Assembly (NCBI GenBank): GCA_009692115.1
Contig: SHZU01000002.1
Coordinates: 186,001 to 250,000, forward strand
Direction: 5' to 3'
DNA: 64,000 bases
From: Gemmatimonadota bacterium
GTDB lineage: Bacteria > Gemmatimonadota > Gemmatimonadetes > Gemmatimonadales > GWC2-71-9
Both the position numbers and the translations under genes were made by a program. Each line of letters begins with the position of its first letter. Position 1 is the first letter of the stretch. A model generated the notes under the pieces. It was not told the origin of the DNA. It did no database searches and saw only the letters and a program-made list of their open reading frames with translations. Of the stretch, positions 56,513 through 64,000 are shown piece after piece.

Positions 56513-57773
56513 CCACAATCCATGCGGTGGAGGCGAGGGCGAAGGCTACGCAACCGATCATCAGGAGGGTTGGGCCGCGGCCCTGGGCCAAGAGCAGGGC
56601 GGCGGCGGCGGCGAGGACGATGAGTCGCACGGTCTCGCTGATCGGGGCCCAGCGGCGGGATTCGAGGACGGCGGCCACGTTGCTGAGAGCCAGGATGAGG
56701 TAGAAGGCGCCGGCGAGGGTTTGGCCGACCGGCAGCGTTTTGACCGCGGCGAGGAGGGCGACGGCTCCGATCATCGTGGCACCGAATTGGGCGGCGGCGT
56801 AGGCCTGGAACGGGCGGGCGACCGGTGGGTCGAACTTGTGATAGGTGGCCGGGCTGACCGGGGTCGGGTGTTCGCTCTCGCCGAGCTCGGCGGGGCTCCA
56901 GCCGGGGCGGCCGAAGATGATTCGGCGTTTGTCCTTCCAGGCCGTTGCCCGCCATGCCTTCCGGGCAATCTCGACGAAGATGTGCAGGTTGGCCCAGACC
57001 GGGTTCCAGCTCCCGAGCGGCTTGGTGATGCCGTAGACCGGCGGTTCGACCTCGGGTTCGAATGAGCGGAACAGCCGATCCCAGATGATGAAGACCCCGG
57101 CGTAGTTCCGGTCCTGGTATTGGGGGTTGACCCCGTGATGAACCCGATGGTGCGACGGGGTGTTCATCATGGCCTCGAACGGCCCGGGCAGTTGATCGAT
57201 GGCCCGGGTGTGGATCCAGAACTGATAGATCAAGTTGAGGCCGTGGCAGACCACCCACATGGTGACCGGAATGCCCAGTAGTGCGAGCGGCATGTAGAAG
57301 ACCCAACCCATCAGACCGTGGAGACTCGACTGCCGGAGCGCCACGGTCAGATTGTATTCCTCGCTCGAGTGATGGACCACATGGCCGGCCCAGAGGATGT
57401 TCACCTCGTGAGACATCCGATGGAGCCAGTAGTACGCCAGGTCGTCGAGAACGAACACCGTAACCCAGGCTCCGAGTGCCCAGACGTCGAGGCCGAATCC
57501 GAAGAGGTTGTCCGTGGCGGGAAAGGGCGTTCGGTCGCTCCAGTCCGGGAGACCCAACCACCGCGGGATCGAGGCTGCTTGCTCGACGGCCCCGTAGACG
57601 ATCATGGTGCCGATCGCCACGAAGATCCCGACCAACTGACTCACCGTGCCTAACGAAAGATCGCTGATCGAATCGTTGAGCCGGTAGAGATGCCGGCCGG
57701 TGCGCCGGGCCACCAGCAGTTCGAGGCTGATCAGCGCGAAAAAGAGCGGAATGGATGCCTGAATTACGTCCAT
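56493..57773 (-). CDS. Sterol desaturase / fatty acid hydroxylase superfamily membrane protein
   Basis: A 426-residue integral membrane di-iron enzyme. Histidine boxes are visible in order: LHRMSHE, GHVVHHSSEEYN and SHHRVHHGVNP. Several hydrophobic spans flank them, and a further C-terminal membrane region follows (MIGAVALLAAVKTLP). The ATG at 57773 is preferred over the longer frame starting at 57917, because the extension is low-complexity. The gene is divergent from the class A beta-lactamase-like gene, with about 41 bases between. Lipid hydroxylation is inferred. Confidence 0.88.
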   Translation of the reverse strand: MDVIQASIPLFFALISLELLVARRTGRHLYRLNDSISDLSLGTVSQLVGIFVAIGTMIVYGAVEQAASIPRWLGLPDWSDRTPFPATDNLFGFGLDVWALGAWVTVFVLDDLAYYWLHRMSHEVNILWAGHVVHHSSEEYNLTVALRQSSLHGLMGWVFYMPLALLGIPVTMWVVCHGLNLIYQFWIHTRAIDQLPGPFEAMMNTPSHHRVHHGVNPQYQDRNYAGVFIIWDRLFRSFEPEVEPPVYGITKPLGSWNPVWANLHIFVEIARKAWRATAWKDKRRIIFGRPGWSPAELGESEHPTPVSPATYHKFDPPVARPFQAYAAAQFGATMIGAVALLAAVKTLPVGQTLAGAFYLILALSNVAAVLESRRWAPISETVRLIVLAAAAALLLAQGRGPTLLMIGCVAFALASTAWIVVLGARQ

Positions 57774-57814
57774 GGTGTAAGATAGGGGACAACCTTTGCC
57801 GGAACCAACGACCC

Positions 57815-58807
57815 ATGAAGATGTGCTACGCTCTTGTCCTCGCCTCGATCCTTGGCGGGCCCCTCGCGGCCCAAGATCGCCTCGACCTCCTCTCCGCCGA
57901 GATCGACCGGGTGGCACCGCTCTCCGGCGGGGTGCTCGGCATCGGAATCCACCACCTCGAAACCGGCCGGGAGTTGTACGTCCGCGGCGACGACCAGTTT
58001 CCGATGGCGAGCAGTTTCAAGGTGCCGGTGGCCGTCCAGCTGCTGACCCTCGTGGACCAGGGAAAACTCCGGCTCGACAGTATGGTCACGCTCAAGCCGA
58101 GCGATCTGCACCCCGGCAGCGGGACCCTGACCAACCTGTTCGACGATCCCGGGGTCTCGCTCTCGGTCCGGAATCTGCTCGAGCTCATGCTGCTGATCAG
58201 CGACAACTCGGCCACTGACATTTTGCTTCGGTTGGCCGGCGGCGGCGAGCCGGTCAACGCCCGGCTCCGGGCCCTCGGCGTGTCGGGGATCTCCGTCGAC
58301 CGGCCGACCGTGGCGCTGATTGCCGACGCGGTCGGGGTTCGGAACCTGCCGCCGGAGTCGGAGCTGACCCCGAAAGTGTTTCGGGAGCTGTCCCGCCAAG
58401 TGACCGACGACGAGCGGAAAGCGGCGGTCGAGGTGTTTTACCATGATCCGCGGGATACGGCGACTCCCAAAGGAATGGCCGCGTTGCTCCGGAAGATTTG
58501 GCGGGGCGAAGCGCTCAGTCCGGAGAGCACGGCGCTGTTGATCGACATCATGTATCGGTGCCAGACCGGTCAGGCCCGGATTAAGGGGCTGCTGCCCCCG
58601 GACGTGCGGGTGGCCCACAAGACCGGGACCCTGGGCCTTGGGGTGGCGGCGGACGTCGGAGTGATCGAGCTCCCGGGCGGGGGCGGCCATTTGATCGTGA
58701 CGGCCTTCGTCAAGCAGTCGACGAAGGACGGACCGGAGCAGGAACGGGCGATTGCCCAAGCGGCGCGCGCCGCCTACGACTATTTCCTGTTCCACCCCGG
58801 GCGTTAG
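57815..58807 (+). CDS. Class A beta-lactamase-fold serine hydrolase
   Basis: A 330-residue exported protein. The SxxK motif is in MASSFKVPVAV (about residue 65), SDN is in LLISDNSATDILL (about 129), and KTG is in AHKTGTLGLG (about 268). The omega-loop glutamate motif of class A enzymes (ExxLN, about 35 residues after SDN) is not recognisable; the region reads SVDRPTVALIADAVG. The protein therefore may be a beta-lactamase with unusual loop, or a different hydrolase. The start is ATG 57815. Resistance cannot be inferred. Confidence 0.85.
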   Translation: MKMCYALVLASILGGPLAAQDRLDLLSAEIDRVAPLSGGVLGIGIHHLETGRELYVRGDDQFPMASSFKVPVAVQLLTLVDQGKLRLDSMVTLKPSDLHPGSGTLTNLFDDPGVSLSVRNLLELMLLISDNSATDILLRLAGGGEPVNARLRALGVSGISVDRPTVALIADAVGVRNLPPESELTPKVFRELSRQVTDDERKAAVEVFYHDPRDTATPKGMAALLRKIWRGEALSPESTALLIDIMYRCQTGQARIKGLLPPDVRVAHKTGTLGLGVAADVGVIELPGGGGHLIVTAFVKQSTKDGPEQERAIAQAARAAYDYFLFHPGR

Positions 58808-58920
58808 GTGGGTTGCGGACCGGCTAGGTGGGGTTGTGGCGACCACCAGGGCCTGTTATCGCCGTGGCCGTTGGCGTATCTGACCCATTGATGGCTCGAA
58901 TCCCGGCTGGTGGCGTGACC

Positions 58921-60444
58921 ATGGTTTGTTCCACCCGAGGCCGGATCTGGATGGCTGCCGGCATGCTGATGGCGGGCGGGGCTCCGCGAGCCGGACGGGC
59001 CCAACCCGCACCCCTGGCCGGTCTGGACCGGTATATCGAGTCATCGATGCGGGCCTGGAAGGTCCCGGGCCTGGCGATGGCGGTCGTGCACAAAGGCCAA
59101 ATCGTGCTGGCCCGGGGCTACGGCGTTCGGCGGGTTGGATCGGCCGACCCCGTGACCGATGAAACGCTCTTCGCGATCGGCTCGGCCACCAAGACCTTCA
59201 CGGCCACCGCCATCGGGATGCTGGCCGAGCAAGGCAAGCTCGGGCTCGACGAGCCAGTGATTCGATACCGGCCGGATTTCCGGCTCTTCGATCCAGTCGC
59301 CACCCGCGAGGTGACGCTGCGGGATCTGCTGAGCCATCGAACCGGACTCGCCGGCGGCGATTTCCTCTGGGCTACCGGCGAGTTTGGCCGCGATGAGATC
59401 GTCCGCCGGGCCGGGACGATTGCGCCGGTATGGCCGTTTCGTTCCCACTTCGACTATAGCAATGTGATGTTCATCGCGGCCGGGCAGGTGGCGGCCACGG
59501 TTGCCGGGCAGTCCTGGGATGATCTAGTGAAGACCCGGATCCTCGACCCGCTCGGGATGCCAGCGACCGTCACCAGCGTTCGGTCCCTCCCGGCCGGTGG
59601 GAATGTCGCGACACCGCACGACCCGACCGACGGGGAACCCCGCCCGGTGGCGTGGCGCAACATGGACAACACCGCGGCGGCCGGCGGCATCAACTCGAAC
59701 GTGCGGGACATGGCCCGGTGGCTGCAATTCCAGTTGGGCGGGGGCGCGGTCAACGGCCGCCAGCTGGTCGGCCGGTCGTTCCTCGACATGATGCGGAAAC
59801 CGGAGACCCTGATCCAGCGAGACGGCTCCTGGGCCATGATGAGTCCGGAAGGCCACTTTATGGCCTACGGGCTGGGCTGGATCATGAGCGACTATCGGGG
59901 CCGGCAATTGCTCCAACACGGCGGTGGCATCGACGGGATGAGCGCCATGGTTGGGCTCCTGCCCGAGGCTGATATCGGGATCGTCGTGTTGAGCAACCTC
60001 AACGGCAATCAACTCCCGCTGGCCGTGATGATGCGGGTCTTCGATGCCTACCTGCAGGCGCCCGATCGAGACTGGAGCGGCGAATATCATCAACTCGGCA
60101 GAGGGGCGGAGGCGGCCGGGAAGGCGGAGGAGCAACAGAGGACCCGGCAGCTGGTGGCGGGGACCAGCCCGACATTGCCGCCCGCGGGCTATGTCGGCAC
60201 CTATCGGGAACCCACCTACGGTGATCTGTCGGTCACCATGGAGAACGGGGTCCTCCGGGCGCGCTTCGGGCCGGAATTCGTTGGCCGGCTCGAGCATCTG
60301 CAGTTCGACACCTTCCGCGCGGTCTGGGACAATCCGGCCCGGGAAACCAATTACCTCAACTTCACGATCGACGTGACCCGACGGGCCGCTGAGGCGGATC
60401 TGTACCTCTGGGCTCCGGCCCATTTCAAGCGAGTTCCCGAATGA
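58921..60444 (+). CDS. Serine hydrolase, beta-lactamase family with C-terminal domain
   Basis: A 507-residue exported enzyme. I chose the ATG at 58921, which begins a signal-like N-terminus (WMAAGMLMAGGAPRAGRAQ). Catalytic motifs are GSATKTFTATAIG (SxxK), DYSNVMF (YSN) and LQHGGGIDGMSAM (HGG). The C-terminal 100 residues (YVGTYREPTYGDLSV) are a small domain of the DUF3471 type. It is one of four such enzymes in the last 7 kb. Peptidase, esterase or DD-peptidase activity is possible. Confidence 0.9.
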   Translation: MVCSTRGRIWMAAGMLMAGGAPRAGRAQPAPLAGLDRYIESSMRAWKVPGLAMAVVHKGQIVLARGYGVRRVGSADPVTDETLFAIGSATKTFTATAIGMLAEQGKLGLDEPVIRYRPDFRLFDPVATREVTLRDLLSHRTGLAGGDFLWATGEFGRDEIVRRAGTIAPVWPFRSHFDYSNVMFIAAGQVAATVAGQSWDDLVKTRILDPLGMPATVTSVRSLPAGGNVATPHDPTDGEPRPVAWRNMDNTAAAGGINSNVRDMARWLQFQLGGGAVNGRQLVGRSFLDMMRKPETLIQRDGSWAMMSPEGHFMAYGLGWIMSDYRGRQLLQHGGGIDGMSAMVGLLPEADIGIVVLSNLNGNQLPLAVMMRVFDAYLQAPDRDWSGEYHQLGRGAEAAGKAEEQQRTRQLVAGTSPTLPPAGYVGTYREPTYGDLSVTMENGVLRARFGPEFVGRLEHLQFDTFRAVWDNPARETNYLNFTIDVTRRAAEADLYLWAPAHFKRVPE

Positions 60445-60482
60445 CCTCATGTCCTGGGTGTGGGGTGCCGATACTCCGAGGG

Positions 60483-60975
60483 ATGCGGACTCTCCTGCTG
60501 GCTCTCGGGGTCTTGGTGGTGGCGTCGGGCCGAGCCCTTGCCCAGGTCAGCTACTCGCACGACGCCCTCGAGGAAATCCAGTCGATCAGCGTTCGGGCCG
60601 ACGTCCAGGGCCCCGGCGACAATGGCCGGTTGGGCCCGGCTGCTCGAAGACATCGTGCGCCAGGAACTGACCCGGGCCGACATTCTCTACGAGCGGGGTG
60701 ACCCCCGCGCCGATGACTGCTGCACCCTCCGGCTCGACGTTCGGCTGGCGACCGGTGCGGGCCGGGCTCGGTTCGGTGTTGGCTATACCGCCCGGTTGGA
60801 ACTCGGCTACCGCGACCGGGTCGGCAATGCGCCGAGCTGGACGACGGTCTGGGCCGGGCGGATGCTCTCGAACGTCGTGGAACGACCCGGGCTCGACCAG
60901 TCGGTCCGGGCCGCCGCCCTGGAGTTGGTCGGCGACTTCATCGATCGGTACCGGGAGTACTTCCCCCGCCGTTAG
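60483..60975 (+). pseudogene. Small exported protein, frameshifted
   Basis: The first frame starts at ATG 60483 with a clean signal peptide (LLLALGVLVVASGRALAQ) and continues SYSHDALEEIQSISVRADVQG. Near 60620-60640 the frame changes and the family-like part continues WARLLEDIVRQELTRADILYER, TLRLDVRLATGAGRARFG and LELVGDFIDRYREYFPRR to TAG at the gene end (60973-60975). Both parts together make a protein of about 160 residues, so the break is probably a single-base indel. I do not know the family. An assembly error is possible. Confidence 0.6.
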
Positions 60976-60979
60976 GCCA

Positions 60980-62443
60980 TCAGGGCTGTTTCTTTAAATC
61001 GACATAGGATGCCAGCGAGTACATGATCGGGTCGGTCACCGACATCGCATTGGCCTGGCCCTTGAGCGTGCCGTCCTGCAGCAGCAACCCGAGCCTCACG
61101 AAGTGAGGCCATCGTTTGGCGTCCCCGGTCGGAATCTCGCCCCCAAACCGCCCGGACAGCCGGCCGTCGATCAAACTGACTTCGTTGAGGATGGCCCGCG
61201 GCTGCTTCCCTAACCAGACATGAATGTCGCCATCCGGCTTGACCAGCAGACGCACCGCCACCGTCGAGTCCCAGGTCCGCATCGTACCGGACCATTGGCC
61301 GATCAACTCCGGCGTCGCCGCGAAGGTGCGGGGGGCCGGGGCCGGCCGGCCCCGGCGTACCCGCAACGAGTCGGCATACCGGGGCAGAAGCGCGGCGGCA
61401 ATGTCCTGGGCGATGAAGTCGGGCCGGATTCCGGTGTTGGCGAGGACCACGATGGCGAGGTTCTCGGTCGGGTAGAGATTCATCGCCGTCGCGACGCCAG
61501 GCATTCCGCCGGTGTGGCCGAATCTGAGAAAGCCCATGTCGTCAGGGGCGATTCCGAAGCCGAGTCCGTAGGAGGCCGGCGCGACCGGCAGGTGCATCAG
61601 GTCGACGGATTCGGGCTTGAGGATCGGCCGCTGGTCCGGGAGCTTGTTCTTCAGGTGGAACATCCCGAACCGGACCAGGTCGTGGGCACTCGAGTACACC
61701 GCCGACGCGCCGACGTGGTCGAAGGTGTAGAACGGAATCGGTTTCTGGTCCCCGTCATAGCGCTCGGCGGCGAAGTCCTCCATGCCGGGCGGGATGTCGA
61801 TGGCCGTGCGGGTCAGGCCGAGCGGCAGGAAGACTTCGCTCCGCATGAAGTCGGCATAACGCTGACCCGAGGCTCGCTCGATGATGTGGTCGATGATGCC
61901 GAACCCCAAATTGGAATACTCGTGGAGCTTGCCGGGAGGGAACACCAGATTCCCATACCGGCTGATCGCCTCGTCCATCGTCGGCGGGCCGTACCCCCGG
62001 TCGGCATAGTAGAACTGGTAGTGGAGCGGGAGGCCGGCGGTATGGCCCATCACTCGGCGCACGGTGGCCCGCGACGCGTCGCCGGCCAACCCGGTCAGCT
62101 TGCCCAATCCGAGGTAATCGTTAGCCGGCTGATCGAGCGCGACCCGGCCGCGGTCGACGAGGATCATGAGACCGGTCGCGGTGACCGGTTTTGAGATCGA
62201 GGCCAACGAGTACATCGTGTGGTGGGTGGCGCCGATCATCTTCTCGCGGTTGGCCCAGCCGAATCCCTCTTCCCACAAGATCTTGCCGTCCTTGGCCACC
62301 GCGACGGCGACCGACGCCGTGTTGGTGGAATCAAGGAATCGTTTGATCGACGCGCGGATCGGGGCGAAGCGGTCGGCGGTTTGAGCGGGCAGGGCGGTGC
62401 TGCCGGCCAGGAGGAACAGGAGCAGGAGGACGGACCGGGTCAT
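60980..62443 (-). CDS. Serine hydrolase, beta-lactamase family
   Basis: A 487-residue exported enzyme with a signal (LLLLFLLAGSTALPAQT). The catalytic motifs are LASISKPVTATG (SxxK), HEYSNLGFG (YSN) and FGHTGGMPG (the HTGG equivalent). A C-terminal domain (GQWSGTMRTWDSTVAVRLL) follows. It is convergent with the frameshifted gene and divergent from the partial hydrolase at 62522. Substrate is unknown. Confidence 0.9.
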   Translation of the reverse strand: MTRSVLLLLFLLAGSTALPAQTADRFAPIRASIKRFLDSTNTASVAVAVAKDGKILWEEGFGWANREKMIGATHHTMYSLASISKPVTATGLMILVDRGRVALDQPANDYLGLGKLTGLAGDASRATVRRVMGHTAGLPLHYQFYYADRGYGPPTMDEAISRYGNLVFPPGKLHEYSNLGFGIIDHIIERASGQRYADFMRSEVFLPLGLTRTAIDIPPGMEDFAAERYDGDQKPIPFYTFDHVGASAVYSSAHDLVRFGMFHLKNKLPDQRPILKPESVDLMHLPVAPASYGLGFGIAPDDMGFLRFGHTGGMPGVATAMNLYPTENLAIVVLANTGIRPDFIAQDIAAALLPRYADSLRVRRGRPAPAPRTFAATPELIGQWSGTMRTWDSTVAVRLLVKPDGDIHVWLGKQPRAILNEVSLIDGRLSGRFGGEIPTGDAKRWPHFVRLGLLLQDGTLKGQANAMSVTDPIMYSLASYVDLKKQP

Positions 62444-62463
62444 TGGGTGGCCTGTGGGGGTCG

Positions 62464-62493
62464 CTTGAAGTTACCTTTTGCCCACGATATTGG
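62464..62493 (+). promoter_or_regulatory. Candidate promoter for the 62522 hydrolase
   Basis: TTGAAG (62465-62470) and TATTGG (62488-62493) are spaced by 17 bases, a fair match to a sigma-70-type promoter, 28 bases before the start. It lies in the divergent gap between two serine hydrolase genes. Confidence 0.4.
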
Positions 62494-62521
62494 ATACATC
62501 CCCTTTTCTCCCCGGATCGCC

Positions 62522-64000
62522 ATGACCCGTTCCACTTGGCTCAGTTCCCTCGGTCTCGTTCTCATCGGCGGGGCACCGGGGCGCTCCGCGGCTGATCCCG
62601 ACCCCAAGGCGATCGACGCGATCTTCGCCAAGTACGACCACACCACGGCGCCGGGTTGCGCGGTGGGCGTCTTTCGGAACGGGCAGACGATCTTCGGCCG
62701 GGGCTATGGGATGGCCGACCTCAACCAAGGCGTCCCGATCACGACCAACACGGTCTTCTACATCGCCTCAACCTCGAAACAGTTCACCGCGATGAGTACG
62801 GCGCTCTTGGCCGAGCAAGGGAAGATTTCGCTCGACGATCCGGTCCGAAAATGGGTGCCGGAGCTTCCGGCCGGGGCCGACCGGGTGACGATTCGGCATC
62901 TGGTGCACCATACCAGCGGCCTGCGGGACTACCTCGGTCTTTGGGGTACCTCGGGGCGGGGCTTTGCCGACGAGATCCCCGAGGAAGTGGGACTCGATTT
63001 GATCGTCCGGCAGAAAGCGCTCGATTTCGAACCGGGGAGCCGCTACTCATACTCGAATTCAGGCTACTTCCTGTTGTCGGTGATCGTACACCGGGCCAGT
63101 GGCAAGACCCTCCGTCAGTTCGCCGAAGCCAACATCTTTGGTCCTCTCGGGATGACGGCCACCCATTTCCACGACAACAATGCCGAAATCGTCGGGCGGC
63201 GCGCCGAAGGGTATCAGCCATTGCCGGGCGGCGGGTTCGAGATCGTCCGGACCAGCTTTGCCCTGGTCGGCGACGGCGGATTGCTGACGACGATTCAGGA
63301 TCTGGCTCGATGGGACGAGAACTTCTACGCCAACCGGCTCGGAACCCGAGGCGCGGCGCTGGTCGACCAGGTCACCACGCCCGGGCGGCTCAACACCGGT
63401 GAGGCCCAGACGTACGCGTTCGGCCTGATGGCCGGGCAGTACCGCGGCCAGCCGGTCATCGAGCACGGCGGCTCCTTCATCGGCTACCGGGCCCAGTTGC
63501 TGCGGTTCCCGGCCCAGCATTTCTCGGTGGCCGTACTTTGCAACGACTACACCGCTCAGCCTGAGCGGATGGCCCACCAGGTGGCCGACCTGTATCTGGC
63601 CGACCGACTGGCCCCGGTGGCCGGACCGAAGACCAAAGCCGCCGGCGCGACCCTCGCAGCCGACCGGCTGGACCGGTGGGTGGGGAGTTACGAGCTGATG
63701 CCCGGGGCGGTAAGTCGGGTGACGAGGGACGGCGCGGCGCTCACGATGAGCGTCTTCGGGCAGGTGATTCCTCTCGCGGCGATCGACGATTCGACGTTCG
63801 ACGCCTCACCGATCGCCGACCAGGTCGCGTTCCGGATGACCGCCGCCGGACCCGCCATGACGGTAAAGGCCATTGGGATCGTGGACCCGGTCGTCAGGCT
63901 CAGCCCGCCGCCGGCGTACACGGCCGCGGAGCTCCAGGCTTTCGTCGGGCGCTACGCGAGCGATGAACTCGATACCTGGTCGGTCATCGAGGCTAAGGGG
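62522..64000 (+). CDS. Serine hydrolase, beta-lactamase family, partial at window end
   Basis: An open frame starts at ATG 62522 and stays open to the window end, giving 493 codons without a stop. It begins with a signal-like segment (LSSLGLVLIGGAPGRSAA). Catalytic motifs are IASTSKQFTAMS (SxxK), YSYSNSGYF (YSN) and IEHGGSFIGYRA (HGG). After about residue 370 a small domain of the DUF3471 type begins (RWVGSYELMPGAV). The C-terminus is missing from this window. Confidence 0.9.
   Translation, partial: MTRSTWLSSLGLVLIGGAPGRSAADPDPKAIDAIFAKYDHTTAPGCAVGVFRNGQTIFGRGYGMADLNQGVPITTNTVFYIASTSKQFTAMSTALLAEQGKISLDDPVRKWVPELPAGADRVTIRHLVHHTSGLRDYLGLWGTSGRGFADEIPEEVGLDLIVRQKALDFEPGSRYSYSNSGYFLLSVIVHRASGKTLRQFAEANIFGPLGMTATHFHDNNAEIVGRRAEGYQPLPGGGFEIVRTSFALVGDGGLLTTIQDLARWDENFYANRLGTRGAALVDQVTTPGRLNTGEAQTYAFGLMAGQYRGQPVIEHGGSFIGYRAQLLRFPAQHFSVAVLCNDYTAQPERMAHQVADLYLADRLAPVAGPKTKAAGATLAADRLDRWVGSYELMPGAVSRVTRDGAALTMSVFGQVIPLAAIDDSTFDASPIADQVAFRMTAAGPAMTVKAIGIVDPVVRLSPPPAYTAAELQAFVGRYASDELDTWSVIEAKG

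Overview
The window is GC-rich bacterial DNA, densely packed, with many stop/start overlaps of the ATGA or GTGA type. The mix of genes suggests a chemoheterotroph of the Gemmatimonadota or a neighbouring phylum: a Minf_1886-family protein, a DUF2723 membrane protein, DUF5117-type metzincins, SbsA-like Ig lipoproteins, Big-domain lipoproteins, a kinase-type TPR tail, and many secreted beta-lactamase-fold hydrolases. This placement is an inference from gene content; no rRNA is present to confirm it.

Layout. 1-620: end of one gene and a coupled hypothetical. 636-2169: gltX and tRNA-Ser(GCU) (minus). 2197-7219: a minus-strand operon of a secreted M28 peptidase, a peptide-binding lipoprotein and two DppB/DppC-like permeases, with no ATPase. 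7241-7487: an AT-rich island with palindromes. 7488-11324: a broken Big-domain lipoprotein, an antisense HExxH lipoprotein, an M24 peptidase and an FAD amine-oxidase-like enzyme. 11328-15407: a frameshifted EAL/HDOD gene, prfC, a TlpA-like thioredoxin, an FKBP isomerase and tRNA-Ser(UGA). 15420-26066: a long minus-strand run of BON-like protein, valS, SbsA-like lipoprotein, selA, gmhB-like, purN, purH and DUF2723. 26111-37803: plus-strand housekeeping genes: thrS, thiolase, 3-hydroxyacyl-CoA dehydrogenase, rpiB, glyA, Minf_1886, nnr, thiL, plsC, eno, ftsB and tRNA-Met.

37866-49035 is accessory and visibly decaying. It holds a YHYH lipoprotein, DoxX, a potassium channel that lacks its pore helix, an Ig/metallo-beta-lactamase lipoprotein, a serine hydrolase, a D-aminoacylase-like protein lacking its HxH, a chimeric NRDE/TPR gene, a frameshifted DinB gene, and an olsBA-like pair with olsB frameshifted. 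49036-56470 encodes exported proteins: a metzincin, an NTF2-like protein, a multicopper oxidase and an Omp85-like barrel. 56493-64000 holds a sterol-desaturase-like membrane enzyme, four beta-lactamase-fold enzymes (the last cut by the window end) and one frameshifted small exported protein.

Taken together, the accessory genes point to scavenging of peptides and D-amino-acid compounds outside the cytoplasm: M28 peptidase plus peptide ABC permeases, M24, metzincin, D-aminoacylase-like protein and serine hydrolases. Two sequence-level patterns stand out. The octamer CGTTAGGC is strongly over-represented, almost always as the Leu-Gly codon pair TTA-GGC, and a GAGTGCC heptamer repeat recurs in gene gaps and within the 3' end of glyA. 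Six to eight genes carry apparent frameshifts or deletions. Some could be assembly indels, but the deletions and the chimera are harder to explain that way. I did not find a convincing wholly new system; the best leads are the start-codon hairpin of the valS operon, the octamer, and the chain of tiny coupled ORFs upstream of olsB.
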